DNA of 64,000 bases from an uncultured Lachnospiraceae bacterium (GCA_910577175.1 CAJTLU010000011.1:1-64000); one strand, 5' to 3'. Positions 53,316-62,960 are shown, counted from the first letter of the stretch. Notes: a model not told the origin generated them from the sequence alone. Program-made: numbers and translations.

Positions 53316-54184
53316 GCTCCGGCTTTTGCCATTACATCGGCAAGCCTTGCAAACTCCGGCAGCGTCAGCGTTTCCCCTCGCACTGTGGCAGGAAATCCAC
53401 AAGTAGTTAAAAACCCGGTGATTTCTTCTTTGGAATAATTTAATTCCGGCGAATTTGTCAACCCGTTTACTAACGTCTTCCTGCGCTGTGCAAAGGATGC
53501 CCGGATAATTTGAAACAAAACCCTCTCGTCCGCCACCTCAACCGGAGGCGTCTCATGCAAAGTCAGGCGGATGACCGCAGAGCCCACGTTCGGGCGCGGC
53601 ATAAAGCAGTTCGGCGGCACATTAGCAGCAAGATACGGCGCAGCATAATACTGCACAGCAAGAGACAGCGCACCGTAATCCTTGCTGCCCGGCCCCGCCT
53701 GCATCCGGTCTGCGACTTCCTTTTGTACCATAACCGTAACCGAGGAAAGCGGCACACCTGCCTCAAACAGCCCCATAATAATCGGCGTCGTAATGTAATA
53801 AGGCAGATTTGCCACTACCTTCACCGGCCGCCCGCTATTTTCTTCCTGGATAAGCCGCTTTAAATCTAACTTTAAAACATCAGCATGAATCACCTTTACA
53901 TTATCATATCCCGCAAGGGTATCCTCTGTTAAAATCGGAATCAGGTTCTTATCAACCTCCACCGCAATTACCTTTCTTGCGCTCTCACAGAGATACTGCG
54001 TCATCGTCCCGATGCCGGGCCCGATTTCCAGCACACAGTCTTCCTTTGTAATCTCCGCCGCACGAATGATTTTCTCCAATACATGAGAATCAATCAGGAA
54101 GTTCTGTCCGAACTTCTTTTGGAACATAAATCCGTATTTATTTAAAATCGCTATTGTTTCTTTTGGATTTCCTAAGACTGCCAT
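53312..54184 (-). CDS. rsmA: 16S rRNA (adenine(1518)-N6/adenine(1519)-N6)-dimethyltransferase
   Basis: 290 aa. KKFGQNFLID (22-31), SAM motif VLEIGPGIGTMT, acidic AVEVDKN, and catalytic NLPYYITTP. The C-terminal helical domain ends RADVMAKAGA-like. KsgA/RsmA dimethylates two adenines in helix 45 of 16S rRNA during 30S maturation. Its start overlaps the tatD stop by 13 bp. In many Firmicutes rnmV lies between tatD and rsmA; here it is absent. Confidence 0.96.
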   Translation of the reverse strand: MAVLGNPKETIAILNKYGFMFQKKFGQNFLIDSHVLEKIIRAAEITKEDCVLEIGPGIGTMTQYLCESARKVIAVEVDKNLIPILTEDTLAGYDNVKVIHADVLKLDLKRLIQEENSGRPVKVVANLPYYITTPIIMGLFEAGVPLSSVTVMVQKEVADRMQAGPGSKDYGALSLAVQYYAAPYLAANVPPNCFMPRPNVGSAVIRLTLHETPPVEVADERVLFQIIRASFAQRRKTLVNGLTNSPELNYSKEEITGFLTTCGFPATVRGETLTLPEFARLADVMAKAGA

Positions 54185-54972
54185 TCTTTTCCTTTCTCCG
54201 GAAGACCGTATAATGCTCTTGCATTCCGCTCAGATATACGCTCCGTTTCCTCTGCCGAAAGTCCGCGGAGCCGTGCAATTTCCTCTATCACAAAGGTTAA
54301 AAGGGTAGAATCGTTCCGTTTTCCACGAAACGGCACCGGCGCCAGATACGGACAGTCCGTTTCAATTACCAGGCGCTCCAGAGGCATCTTCTCCACAACC
54401 TCCTTTAGCTTCCGCCCGTTCTTAAACGTCACAACGCCGCCTACACCGATATAAAATCCCATACCGGTATACTCCCTTGCAAGCTCTGCAGAGCCGGAAA
54501 AGCAATGAATCACACCACGCAGCTTCCCGCCGGACGCCTGATAGGTCCGGCGCATAATATTCAATGTCTCTTCCGCAGCTTCCCTGGAATGAATCACAAC
54601 CGGGAGGTCCTTTTCCAGTGCCAGCGCTAACTGCCGCTCAAACCAATACTTCTGCAGCTCTCTCGGTGCAGTATCCCAGTAATAATCCAGACCGATTTCT
54701 CCGATGGCAACTATCCCTTCCCGGTCCGCAAGACAAGACAGTTCCTCCATTCCCGCTTCGTCAAGCTCCGCCGAAGCGTCCGGATGCACGCCTACTGCCC
54801 CGTACAAAAACGGATACCGGGCAGCAAGCTCCACGGTGCGTCTGGAAGAAGCCATATCCGCACCGATATTCACTGCCACACCCACGCCGTTCCCCTTCAG
54901 GGAAGAAAGCACCGCATCCCGGTCCTCGTCAAACGCCTTGTCATCATAATGCGCATGTGTATCAAAAATCAT
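54172..54972 (-). CDS. tatD: TatD family metal-dependent hydrolase
   Basis: 266 aa. The TIM-barrel amidohydrolase motifs are IFDTHAHYDD, IGEIGLDYYWD, VIHSREAAEE, GVIHCFSGS and ETDCPYLAPVP. The family includes 3'-5' DNase/quality-control nucleases. A GAGAGGA site precedes the ATG. It overlaps the YdcF-like gene stop by 4 bp (ATGA type), so expression is coupled. The order metG, ydcF-like, tatD, rsmA is a modified version of the common metS-tatD-rnmV-ksgA cluster. Confidence 0.95.
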   Translation of the reverse strand: MIFDTHAHYDDKAFDEDRDAVLSSLKGNGVGVAVNIGADMASSRRTVELAARYPFLYGAVGVHPDASAELDEAGMEELSCLADREGIVAIGEIGLDYYWDTAPRELQKYWFERQLALALEKDLPVVIHSREAAEETLNIMRRTYQASGGKLRGVIHCFSGSAELAREYTGMGFYIGVGGVVTFKNGRKLKEVVEKMPLERLVIETDCPYLAPVPFRGKRNDSTLLTFVIEEIARLRGLSAEETERISERNARALYGLPEKGKEWQS

Positions 54973-55895
54973 AAATTTCCTCTCAAAGACTCCATAATAA
55001 TCGCAAAAAACTCCCGGACATAATACTGAATCGTAACCGCAAAAAACTCTGTAGCGCCAAGGCCCGATACCTGCCCGTATCCCATCTTCCCGGCAAGACG
55101 CGTGGCACGGTACACATGAAAATCATTGGTCACAAGAACAACCTTTTCCGGAAGCCCGTCCGCTCTTTCCGGTATTCCGCCTGAGCTGACGGCGGCTGCC
55201 GTCTCATATGCCGCAATCACCTCAGCGGAAAACTTCAGATTCTCCGCCGTACTTGTCGAACGCTCCTCGGTCAGAATCCGCTCCTCTGCAATTCCCCGGC
55301 GCATCAGCCCACGCTTAATGGCTTCCGCCTCCGAAATGCGTTCCCCGCTTCCTTGTCCGCCGGATGCTACTGCAACCGCCTCGGGATGCTTTAACAGATA
55401 GTCTGCCGCCGCATTGATTCTGGCTTCCAGCACAAGCGTCGGCACTTCTCCCCGGACCTGCGCTCCCAAGATAATCACATAAGAGGCGTCTGCCTCCGGC
55501 GCTCTTCTGCCTGCCGAAAAAATAATTGCCTCCCAGGAAAAAAACACCACAAGACACAGCCAGAACAAAAGCGAAAGGCACACTGCCGCCCGCCGCAGGC
55601 ACGCCAGTCTCCCCGTAAGCACCAGAAACAGGCCTACTGCCGCAACAAGTGCAATCAAAAGTGTCAACGGCCAGAACCACAAAAAGGAAGTCGCCTTGCC
55701 AGAGGCATACACAATCGCTGTCGTATAAAGGAACGCAAACACGGCATACAACAAAAGCGCCGCCAGCGTAATCCATAAAAACACCTGCATTCCCTTACTC
55801 CTTTCGAGTCGTTTCAGCCTTTTTCCGGCAAGGCTCCTTCTCTCCTCCAAAATAAGCTCCGGCCCTCGTCCCGCCGCTCTCTGTCCAATCCGCAT
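54969..55895 (-). CDS. YdcF/SanA family membrane protein (DUF218)
   Basis: About 308 aa from the ATG at 55895 with AAAGGAGG upstream; longer frames lack a site. Three membrane helices lie in about 30-140. The DUF218 domain follows: YVIILGAQVRGEVPTLVLEARINAAADYLLKHP, ASGGQGSGERISEAEAIKRGL and VLVTNDFHVYRA. SanA/ElyC relatives act in envelope or peptidoglycan precursor steps. Catalytic residue details are unknown. It lies between metG and tatD in one direction. Confidence 0.9.
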   Translation of the reverse strand: MRIGQRAAGRGPELILEERRSLAGKRLKRLERSKGMQVFLWITLAALLLYAVFAFLYTTAIVYASGKATSFLWFWPLTLLIALVAAVGLFLVLTGRLACLRRAAVCLSLLFWLCLVVFFSWEAIIFSAGRRAPEADASYVIILGAQVRGEVPTLVLEARINAAADYLLKHPEAVAVASGGQGSGERISEAEAIKRGLMRRGIAEERILTEERSTSTAENLKFSAEVIAAYETAAAVSSGGIPERADGLPEKVVLVTNDFHVYRATRLAGKMGYGQVSGLGATEFFAVTIQYYVREFFAIIMESLRGNL

Positions 55896-56110
55896 GTGGT
55901 ATCCTCCTTTTATCCCTGTCAGCTGCATCTTATCCCTTTCCGGAATCTTCTGAAATACAGAAAACCAGGTGCTTGTAAGCTGTAAAATCATCATAAGGCG
56001 ACTAAATTATCTGCTCGCCTGATTCTACCTTACCATAAAGAGTTTAACCTTTTCTTTGCGAAGCCTTAAATTTATTTTAAATTTACATTTCTCCTGCATT
56101 CTTTTCGCAA

Positions 56111-58123
56111 CTATGCGATTTCTGCTCCAGACGGCATCTTCTTTTCCGGCGTCATTAGTGCCAGTTCCCCGTTTTCGTCCTCAGCACATAGTAACATTCC
56201 CTCGGAAACGACGCCTGCCAGCGTTGCCGGCTTCAGATTCACCAGCACCATAACCTTCTTTCCTACCATTTCCTCTGCGGAATAGTGCTGCTTGATGCCG
56301 GATACAATCTGCTTTACCTGGCTGCCGATTTTTACCTGGGAGCAAAGAAGCTTCTTCGACTTCTTTACCTCCTCGCAGGCAATAATTTCACCGACCTGGA
56401 ATTGCAGCTTTGCAAAATCGTCATAGGTAATTTCCGGCTTTGCCTCGATATCAATGACTGCCTCTTCTGCTCCTTCGCCGCTCTCCGGCACCGGAAGCCC
56501 CAGACGCTTTGCTTCTGCGGCTGCCTCCGCTGCCGCTTCTGTACGCTGCTTTTCCTGAATGACCGCAACCTTTTCCATAATCTCTTTTAAGTCCAGACGC
56601 GCAAACAGAATTTCCGGCGTCTCCGTCACCTTCGTACCGGAACGATACAGTCCGTAGGACGAAAGCTCCTCCTTCGTGCGCTCTAGCGCATTTAACTGGG
56701 CTAAAATCCTGTCCGCCGTCTCCGGAAGGAAGGACTTTAACAGCGTTGCGCCGATGCAGATGCTCTCCGTCAGATGATACAGCACCGTCGCCAAACGGTC
56801 CGTCTTTGCCTCGTCCTTTGCGAGCGCCCACGGCATCGTTTCGTCAATATACTTATTACAACGCTTAAACAGCTGGAACACTGCAGAAATCGCATCCGCC
56901 ACACGGAGCTTTTCCATCCTTTCCTCTACAAGCCCCGGCGTCTCAAGCGCCAACGCCTTCAGCTCCTCATCCACCGGCTCTGCCGCGCCGCCGTCTCTTA
57001 CTACGCCGCCGAAATATTTGTTGCTCATGGAAACGGTACGGTTCACCAAGTTTCCAAGCGTGTTTGCAAGGTCTGCATTCAGGCGCTCTACTAAAAGCTC
57101 CCAGGTAATTGTCCCGTCATTGTCGAACGGCATCTCATGCAGTACAAAATAACGCAGCGCATCCACGCCGAACAGCTCCGCAATGTCGTCCGCATAAATT
57201 ACATTTCCCTTTGATTTACTCATCTTCTCGCCACCCTGCAAAAGCCACGGATGCCCAAAAATCTGCTTCGGGAGCGGCAATTCCAGCGACATCAGGAAAA
57301 TCGGCCAGTAAATCGTATGGAAACGGATAATATCCTTTCCAATCAGATGCAGGTCCGCAGGCCAGAGCCTGTCAAACTGCTCCGTGGAAGCCCCGTCGGC
57401 ATCGTAGCCGATACCGGTAATATAGTTTGTCAGCGCATCCAGCCATACATAAACGACATGCTTCGGGTCCTCCGCAACCGGAATACCCCAGCGGAAAGAG
57501 GTACGGGAAATGCAAAGGTCCTGCAGACCCGGCAGCAGGAAATTATTCATCATTTCATTCTTACGGCTGACCGGCTGGATAAATTCCGGATGGGCATTGA
57601 TATGCTCAATCAGACGGTCGGCATATTTGCTCATCTTAAAGAAATACGCCTCCTCCTTCGCCGGCTGTACCTCCCGGCCGCAGTCCGGGCACTTACCGTC
57701 AACCAGCTGGGACGTAGTCCAGAAGGACTCGCACGGCGTACAATACATTCCCTCGTACGCACCTTTGTAAATGTCGCCCTTGTCATACATCTTCTTAAAA
57801 ATCTTCTGTACCTGCTTCTCGTGGTCCGCGTCCGTTGTACGGATAAACTTATCGTAGGAAGTCCCTACCAAATCCCAGATACGCCTGATTTCCGCAGAAA
57901 CCTTATCGACATATTCCTTCGGGCTCACGCCGGCTGCCGCCGCCTTCTCCTCAATCTTCTGTCCGTGCTCATCCGTACCGGTCTGCAAAAACACATCATA
58001 GCCCTGAAACCTCTTATAACGGGCAATACTGTCGGCAAGCACTGCCTCATAAGTATTTCCGATGTGCGGCTTACCTGAGGTATACGCAATCGCCGTTGTA
58101 ATATAATACGGTTTTTTTGTCAT
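56111..58123 (-). CDS. metG: methionyl-tRNA synthetase with C-terminal tRNA-binding domain
   Basis: About 670 aa from the ATG at 58123 (AAGGAG 7 nt upstream); a longer frame is unlikely. HIGN at 20-23 and KMSKS at 300-304 mark class I synthetase; Cys128/131/145/148 form the zinc knuckle. The C-terminal about 105 residues are an EMAPII/Arc1p-like domain (FQVGEIIACEEVKKSKKLLCSQVKIG), used for dimerisation and tRNA binding. It charges tRNA-Met. The methionine transporter operon lies just upstream in the same orientation. Confidence 0.97.
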   Translation of the reverse strand: MTKKPYYITTAIAYTSGKPHIGNTYEAVLADSIARYKRFQGYDVFLQTGTDEHGQKIEEKAAAAGVSPKEYVDKVSAEIRRIWDLVGTSYDKFIRTTDADHEKQVQKIFKKMYDKGDIYKGAYEGMYCTPCESFWTTSQLVDGKCPDCGREVQPAKEEAYFFKMSKYADRLIEHINAHPEFIQPVSRKNEMMNNFLLPGLQDLCISRTSFRWGIPVAEDPKHVVYVWLDALTNYITGIGYDADGASTEQFDRLWPADLHLIGKDIIRFHTIYWPIFLMSLELPLPKQIFGHPWLLQGGEKMSKSKGNVIYADDIAELFGVDALRYFVLHEMPFDNDGTITWELLVERLNADLANTLGNLVNRTVSMSNKYFGGVVRDGGAAEPVDEELKALALETPGLVEERMEKLRVADAISAVFQLFKRCNKYIDETMPWALAKDEAKTDRLATVLYHLTESICIGATLLKSFLPETADRILAQLNALERTKEELSSYGLYRSGTKVTETPEILFARLDLKEIMEKVAVIQEKQRTEAAAEAAAEAKRLGLPVPESGEGAEEAVIDIEAKPEITYDDFAKLQFQVGEIIACEEVKKSKKLLCSQVKIGSQVKQIVSGIKQHYSAEEMVGKKVMVLVNLKPATLAGVVSEGMLLCAEDENGELALMTPEKKMPSGAEIA

Positions 58124-58221
58124 TTCTTTTTCTCCTTCTACTTTAATATTATTTTTCATTATAGATAAAAAACTTTTTATAACTTCCCATAGGCGCTTCT
58201 AAAGCCTTGTAAAAATGTCCT

Positions 58222-58461
58222 TCATTTTTGCTTCATTCCCAGCTTTTCCATAACTTTGCTTGAACCAACATTTCCGCTATCACAGCCTGCTATAATTTTT
58301 CTATAGTTAACAGCATAGAACAAAAATCGTATCACTGCTTTTGCAGCCTCTGTTATATATCCCTTTCCCCAATAGTCATATCCAGGCCCATATCCGATTC
58401 CTGCGATTTCTAAGTAGTCATCTGAATAGCATACACTAATTGACCCTTTATGTTCCAACAT
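58222..58461 (-). pseudogene. truncated RimJ/RimL-type acetyltransferase remnant
   Basis: 79 aa with only the C-terminal GNAT core (GPGYDYWGKGYITEAAKAVIRFLF with the acetyl-CoA loop, then GNVGSSKVMEKLGMKQK). The N-terminal about 70-90 residues normal for this family are missing. It starts right after the metI stop. It is AT-richer than metI, so it probably derives from a decayed neighbour gene. Expression through metI read-through is possible, but a functional enzyme is unlikely. Confidence 0.7.
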
Positions 58462-58462
58462 T

Positions 58463-59173
58463 TTATTTCCCCTTTTTCATCCTCCGGTCGCTCTTTACCG
58501 CCAGCGCCGTCCCGATGCTCTGGAACACCTGCACTAACACAATTAGGATAATAACCGCAATCAACATAACCAGATATTTATAGCGGTAATAGCCATAGTT
58601 AATCGCGATTTTTCCGAGACCGCCGCCGCCGATAATTCCGCTCATTGCAGTATAGCCAAGCACCGTTGTAATCGCAATCGTCATATTGGAAATCAGGGAC
58701 GGAATGCTTTCCGGAATCATCACCTTTACAATAATCTGGAGCGGGGAAGCCCCCATGCTCTGTGCCATCTCGATGATATTCGGATTCAGCTCCCGGAGGC
58801 TGCTCTCAACGAGCCGCGCCACAAACGGAAATGCTGCAATCACAAGCGGCACAATCGATGCCGTCGTACCGACTCTCGTCCCGACCAACAGCTTTGTCAA
58901 CGGGAATACCAGAATCATTAAAATTAAAAACGGAATCGAGCGCAGCAGGTTGATAATCACATTCAGGACATACATTACGCCCTTCGGAAGCGGCAGCACG
59001 CCGTCCTTTTCCCCGGCTACCAAAAGCACGCCGAGCGGAAGTCCGAGCACAATGGCAAATGCCGTCGCAAGCACCGTCACATAGGTTGTTTCCCAAAGCG
59101 CGAAGGGCATTTCATCCTTTAAAATCGTAAGCGCTTCTCTGATTGCTTCCGCTGAAAACATCTTACTAAACAT
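58463..59173 (-). CDS. metI: methionine ABC transporter permease
   Basis: 236 aa with five or six membrane helices. The EAA-type loop is ELNPNIIEMAQSMGASPLQI, and GGGGLGKIAINYGYYR is diagnostic of MetI. It forms the channel dimer with MetN. The start overlaps the metN stop by 8 bp. Last gene of the metQ-metN-metI unit. Confidence 0.94.
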   Translation of the reverse strand: MFSKMFSAEAIREALTILKDEMPFALWETTYVTVLATAFAIVLGLPLGVLLVAGEKDGVLPLPKGVMYVLNVIINLLRSIPFLILMILVFPLTKLLVGTRVGTTASIVPLVIAAFPFVARLVESSLRELNPNIIEMAQSMGASPLQIIVKVMIPESIPSLISNMTIAITTVLGYTAMSGIIGGGGLGKIAINYGYYRYKYLVMLIAVIILIVLVQVFQSIGTALAVKSDRRMKKGK

Positions 59174-60203
59174 TTCCCTTCACCTCCGTAATGATGATAT
59201 TTTCCATTCCGTTCAGATACCGGACGGCACGCCCCACTATCTCCTCCTCGTCCGGAAGACCGAGCAGCATATTGCCATACACCTTGTCTCCGAGACACCG
59301 GGTAGAGGCGTACAGAATATTTGCCGCAATCTTCTCATCAATTGCCATCTGCGTAATCAATGGCGCTCCTGCCGCCATTGCGCCATTAAACACAACACGG
59401 AGCACACGCTCGCCCGGGTTCCCCGGTACAGCCTCCTCAGAGCCATCCGGGAACACCAGACGCTTTGCCGCGTCGGAATGCGGCTCTGCAAACACGGCAG
59501 AAACCTCGCCCTCCTCCGCTACCGACCCTTCGTCCAAAATCGCCACACGGTTACAGATTTCCTCCACCACGCTCATCTGATGCGTGATAATGATAATTGT
59601 AATTCCGAGCCGCTTGTTGATATCCCGGAGCAGCTCCAGAATATCATGCGTCGTTTTCGGGTCCAGCGCGCTGGTTGCCTCATCACACAAAAGAACCTCG
59701 GGCTGTGTCGCAATGGCTCTTGCAATGGCAATCCGCTGCTGCTGGCCGCCGGAAAGCTGCGCCGGATACGCCTCCGCCTTATCCGGCAGCCCCACGATTT
59801 CAAGAAGCTCCGTGGCACGCTTTCTTGCCTCCGCCTTCTTTACTCCCGCAAGCTCCAGCGGAAAACAGATGTTCCGCAGACAGTTTTTTTGCATCAGGAG
59901 ATTAAAGTTCTGGAAAATCATCGTCACGCTCCGGCGGACCTTACGCAGCTCTGCCTTAGAAAGCGTACCGATATCTTTCCCGTCGATTAAAACCTCTCCC
60001 GCCGTCGGACGCTCCAGCATATTAATACAGCGCACCAGCGTGCTTTTCCCCGCGCCGCTCATTCCGATGATACCGTAAATATCCCCGTCATTTACGGTCA
60101 GGGAAATATCCTTCAACGCTTCTACCGTCCCGCCCGCGGTGCGGAACGTCTTTGACATATGTCTCAATTCAATCATATTTTGCACCGGACACCGGACAAA
60201 CAT
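59166..60203 (-). CDS. metN: methionine ABC transporter ATP-binding protein
   Basis: 345 aa from 60203 (AAAGGAAA 8 nt upstream; ATG 60173 is an alternative, where homology starts). Walker A GMSGAGKST, Q-loop FQNFNLL, signature LSGGQQQR, Walker B VLLCDEATSAL. The C-terminal about 85 residues are a NIL/ACT domain (VVFNGAMAAGAPLITQMA), which binds methionine and inhibits transport at high internal methionine. It follows metQ by about 18 bp. Confidence 0.96.
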   Translation of the reverse strand: MFVRCPVQNMIELRHMSKTFRTAGGTVEALKDISLTVNDGDIYGIIGMSGAGKSTLVRCINMLERPTAGEVLIDGKDIGTLSKAELRKVRRSVTMIFQNFNLLMQKNCLRNICFPLELAGVKKAEARKRATELLEIVGLPDKAEAYPAQLSGGQQQRIAIARAIATQPEVLLCDEATSALDPKTTHDILELLRDINKRLGITIIIITHQMSVVEEICNRVAILDEGSVAEEGEVSAVFAEPHSDAAKRLVFPDGSEEAVPGNPGERVLRVVFNGAMAAGAPLITQMAIDEKIAANILYASTRCLGDKVYGNMLLGLPDEEEIVGRAVRYLNGMENIIITEVKGNV

Positions 60204-60220
60204 GCCAGCGTTTTCCTTTC

Positions 60221-61069
60221 TTACTGCTCTTTTATTGCATCAAGAGAGGTCTGCTTCCCTCCGTAAATCCCCATCGGCTCTACATGGATTGCCGCTGCGG
60301 ATACAATATGCGTTCCGTTCTGTTCATTAAAATCATCCAGATACGGCTTATGCTGGAAATAGTTTGCGTCCACCTCGCCGCTCTCCACCACATTGTTCGG
60401 CTGCACATAATCGGTGTATTCGATAATATCCAATACAATATCCTTCTCGGCGAGAATTTCCTTTGCCACCTTTAAAATCTCGGTATGCGGTGTCGGAGAG
60501 GCTGCAACAGAAATCTTGCTTCCTGCCAATGCCGCATAATCTACCGAAGCATCAAAGCCGTCGCCCGGCTCCTTTACCACGCTCACTACGGCGCCGCCGT
60601 AGGTTTCTGCGATATACGTGGCAACCTTCTCACTTTCCAGCGCAGCTACCAACGCCTTTATTTTATCGCTGCTCTCTGTGCCTTCCTTCACTGCAAGGAT
60701 ATTGCTATAAGCGGAAAAAGCGCCCTCGATGGCAAGGGAATCCTCCACCGGATTGATGTCTGCTGAAATTGCATAGTTCGAATTGATAATTGCATAATCC
60801 ACATCCTGCAACACATTCGGGAGCTGCGCCGCCTCCACCTCATGAAACGAAAGATTATACGGATTCTCACTGATATCCTTTGTCGTCGCGGTAATTCCCG
60901 CATCCTCCTTTAAGGTAATATACCCTAACTCCTCCAAAAGCAACAGCGCGCGTGCCTCGTTCGTCGCATCATTTGGCACCGCAACCGTAATCCCCTTACT
61001 TTTGCCGCAGCCTGCCAGACAAGCAAGCGCTAATACTCCCGTCAATAAAACTGCCTTCCATTTTCTCAT
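60221..61069 (-). CDS. metQ: methionine-binding lipoprotein
   Basis: 282 aa. Signal peptide with lipobox LACLAGC (Cys22), then a MetQ/NlpA substrate-binding fold: VAVPNDATNEARALLLLEELGYI, VVESGEVDANYFQHKPYL. The FQHKPYLD loop is hallmark. It presents methionine to MetNI on the outer membrane face. AAGGAG lies 9 nt before the ATG. Transcription passes through a T-box leader. Confidence 0.96.
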   Translation of the reverse strand: MRKWKAVLLTGVLALACLAGCGKSKGITVAVPNDATNEARALLLLEELGYITLKEDAGITATTKDISENPYNLSFHEVEAAQLPNVLQDVDYAIINSNYAISADINPVEDSLAIEGAFSAYSNILAVKEGTESSDKIKALVAALESEKVATYIAETYGGAVVSVVKEPGDGFDASVDYAALAGSKISVAASPTPHTEILKVAKEILAEKDIVLDIIEYTDYVQPNNVVESGEVDANYFQHKPYLDDFNEQNGTHIVSAAAIHVEPMGIYGGKQTSLDAIKEQ

Positions 61070-61149
61070 CTTAAAACTCTCCTTTTCTGAAATGATTTCT
61101 CCCCAACTTCCACACCCATTACGCAGCGGCTTAAAGGAGGGAAATACGA

Positions 61150-61187
61150 GAAAAGTCCCGCCTTTAAGCTTGACTTAAAGACGGGAC
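61150..61187 (-). terminator. T-box terminator hairpin
   Basis: On the minus strand GTCCCGTCTTTAAG and CTTAAAGGCGGGAC form a long stem followed by TTTTCTC, just before metQ. It would be prevented when uncharged tRNA stabilises the antiterminator. Confidence 0.88.
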
Positions 61188-61432
61188 ATAACGTTCCGTG
61201 GTACCACTTTAATTTATGCATTCCTCACGAAATGCACCTCACTGACTGCTCGCTTTCGCTTTACAGTCGCACACGCTAACGGGTGTACCCGTCGCAGCCT
61301 AAAGAAACTCTCTCGGTGCGAAACTCCGGAACCATGTTCGATAAGTACCGGCTCCCCCGCTCTCAGCACACGCAGGGTTCTCTGTAAAGCCTTTCGTTAC
61401 CTACTCTTTCCTTCACTGTCTTTTTCTATTCT
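61150..61432 (-). ncRNA. T-box leader RNA of metQNI (methionine specifier)
   Basis: The minus strand carries the T-box core AGTGGTACCACGGAA (61208-61194), preceded by a long stem I region with the GCTGAGAGC-type bulge near 61365. A specifier candidate is ATG at 61335-61333 inside GAACATGGTTCC, on the 3' side of stem I. That reads methionine and matches the downstream genes. The T-box senses uncharged tRNA-Met and lets transcription through at low methionine. Confidence 0.92.
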
Positions 61433-61438
61433 GTGCAA

Positions 61439-61467
61439 ATCATAGCACGACTTTCCGGATTTGTCAA
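61439..61467 (-). promoter_or_regulatory. metQNI promoter
   Basis: TTGACA (61467-61462), a 17-bp spacer and TATGAT (61444-61439). Confidence 0.85.
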
Positions 61468-61520
61468 ATACTTTTTTCTGAAAAATAAAATATATTTATG
61501 CTGACATATTTATAAAGGTA

Positions 61521-61549
61521 TTGACTTATTATCCTGCATGTACTATACT
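61521..61549 (+). promoter_or_regulatory. promoter of the nucleotidyltransferase-like gene
   Basis: TTGACT (61521-61526), a 17-bp spacer and TATACT (61544-61549), 68 bp before the start codon. Confidence 0.75.
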
Positions 61550-61616
61550 ATAATGATTTAGCAAGACAATGTTAAATGGGCGGGTGGATTGGAATAAATG
61601 AAAAGGAGAACAGGCT

Positions 61617-62312
61617 ATGAAGCATGAACAACATGATTTTCATTACATTTCCAAGAAAGACCCAGAGGTGAGAAAAGCTTACCAAGACATCCAGGCTATA
61701 CTGAAGGAAACCCAAGATTTATTAAGACTCAGATTCACATTTAGATTTGACGTGGTAGGAAGCTATAAAAGAAACATGATTACTTATGATGCCAAATCAA
61801 ATAGGGGGTATGACTTTGATTTTAATATCGAGGTTAATGACAATGCCAGGAACTATAAACCAAAGCAGCTGAGGGATATGCTTCGTAATACAATAGGCAC
61901 TGTCTGTGTAAAATACGGATATGACTTCCCGGAGGATTCAACGCGCGTCTTGACAATCAAGATGAACAACAGAAAAGAATCACGCATTCTCCATCGCTGC
62001 GACTTTGCAATCGTAAATAATTACATTGATGATAATGGGAATGAGTGCCAGGAATATATCCATTTTAATAAGCCCCATAGAAACTATACATGGTGCGAAC
62101 AGCCGGACGGGTATTATATGCTGCCGGATAAGATTGGCTGGATTAAGGAGAATGGATTACAGAATGATATGCGGAAATTATATATTGAGAAAAAGAATAA
62201 AAACAATAACTCAAATATACATTCAAGAACTATTTTTGCGATAACAGTCCATGAGACATGCCAGAAGTTCGGATTTTATGAAGATAAAATTGAACAAAAA
62301 TATGGCAATTAA
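61617..62312 (+). CDS. nucleotidyltransferase-fold protein
   Basis: A 231-aa soluble protein. It has the pol-beta-type pattern: GS at 48-49 (VVGSYKRN), then D66-F-D68 (YDFDFNIEV), and a third acidic residue D129 in RCDFAIV. This order (GS, DxD, D) is that of MNT/OAS-like nucleotidyltransferases. The loop between GS and DxD is longer than usual. I do not know the family. AAAGGAG precedes the ATG and a good promoter lies upstream. It begins an AT-rich accessory stretch with a GNAT and a SUKH-like gene, which suggests transfer. It could be a toxin-like or tRNA/nucleotide-modifying enzyme. Confidence 0.65.
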   Translation: MKHEQHDFHYISKKDPEVRKAYQDIQAILKETQDLLRLRFTFRFDVVGSYKRNMITYDAKSNRGYDFDFNIEVNDNARNYKPKQLRDMLRNTIGTVCVKYGYDFPEDSTRVLTIKMNNRKESRILHRCDFAIVNNYIDDNGNECQEYIHFNKPHRNYTWCEQPDGYYMLPDKIGWIKENGLQNDMRKLYIEKKNKNNNSNIHSRTIFAITVHETCQKFGFYEDKIEQKYGN

Positions 62313-62396
62313 ATCAATGCAGCCTAACAAAAATGTTTGACGAAATAAAGAAAGAAGAAATCATCATGTGCATCAACAGAATGAGAGGTATTTAAA

Positions 62397-62807
62397 ATGA
62401 ACATAACCTACAAAACACAAAAGGATTTACCTTGTGAGCAACTGTATCAGCTATTTCTTGCAGTAGGCTGGGCAGCTGAAAATACGGTCACAACAGAAAT
62501 ATTGAACAATTTCAATGTAGGCTTTCTCCATTCCACCTTTGTTTTCTCCGCATGGGATGGCGAAAGGTTAGTCGGCTGTGTAAGAGTTCTGAGCGATTTA
62601 AAATTCCGCTCCGCCATATATGACTTGGCAATCCTTCCGGATTATCAGGGAAAGGGCATCGGAAAAAGCTTAGTACAAAAATGTATTGCTGCCTGTCCGG
62701 ATTCCAGCTGGCTGGTACATACCGAAGATAAAGAAGAATTTTATAAAAAGGTCGGATTTACTCTGATGGAAGAGACCGTTCTTTCTAAGAAAGGCAAGTG
62801 GTGTTAG
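62397..62807 (+). CDS. GNAT family N-acetyltransferase
   Basis: A 136-aa single domain. LVGCVRVLSDLKFRSAIYDLAILPDYQGKGIGKSLVQKCI contains the acetyl-CoA loop (Q-x-x-G-I-G), and FYKKVGFTLMEET is the C-terminal strand. It resembles the 27474-27899 GNAT in layout. A GAGAGG site precedes the ATG. The substrate is unknown. Confidence 0.87.
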   Translation: MNITYKTQKDLPCEQLYQLFLAVGWAAENTVTTEILNNFNVGFLHSTFVFSAWDGERLVGCVRVLSDLKFRSAIYDLAILPDYQGKGIGKSLVQKCIAACPDSSWLVHTEDKEEFYKKVGFTLMEETVLSKKGKWC

Positions 62808-62812
62808 CCTGA

Positions 62813-62960
62813 ATTTTGTACTGCTACAGCCAATGCCACACGAAGCACAGCCACTCTTGACGTCAGGCGTCTTAAAAGCGGCTGTGTTTCCTTGTTTTCC
62901 TCCCTGCTCTTCTCTATTTTTTCTTCAAGCTCCCTGCGTTCTTCCTTGCGTTTCTAAACA
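62813..62960 (-). pseudogene. decayed gene fragment
   Basis: One minus-strand frame reads RKEERRELEEKIEKSREEN and then QPLLRRLTSRVAVLRVALA to a stop at the left end, about 50 codons long. The frame is cut by a stop at its upstream end and has no start. The basic/acidic helix suggests the tail of a mobilisation or recombinase-type gene, but I cannot name it. Confidence 0.3.
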
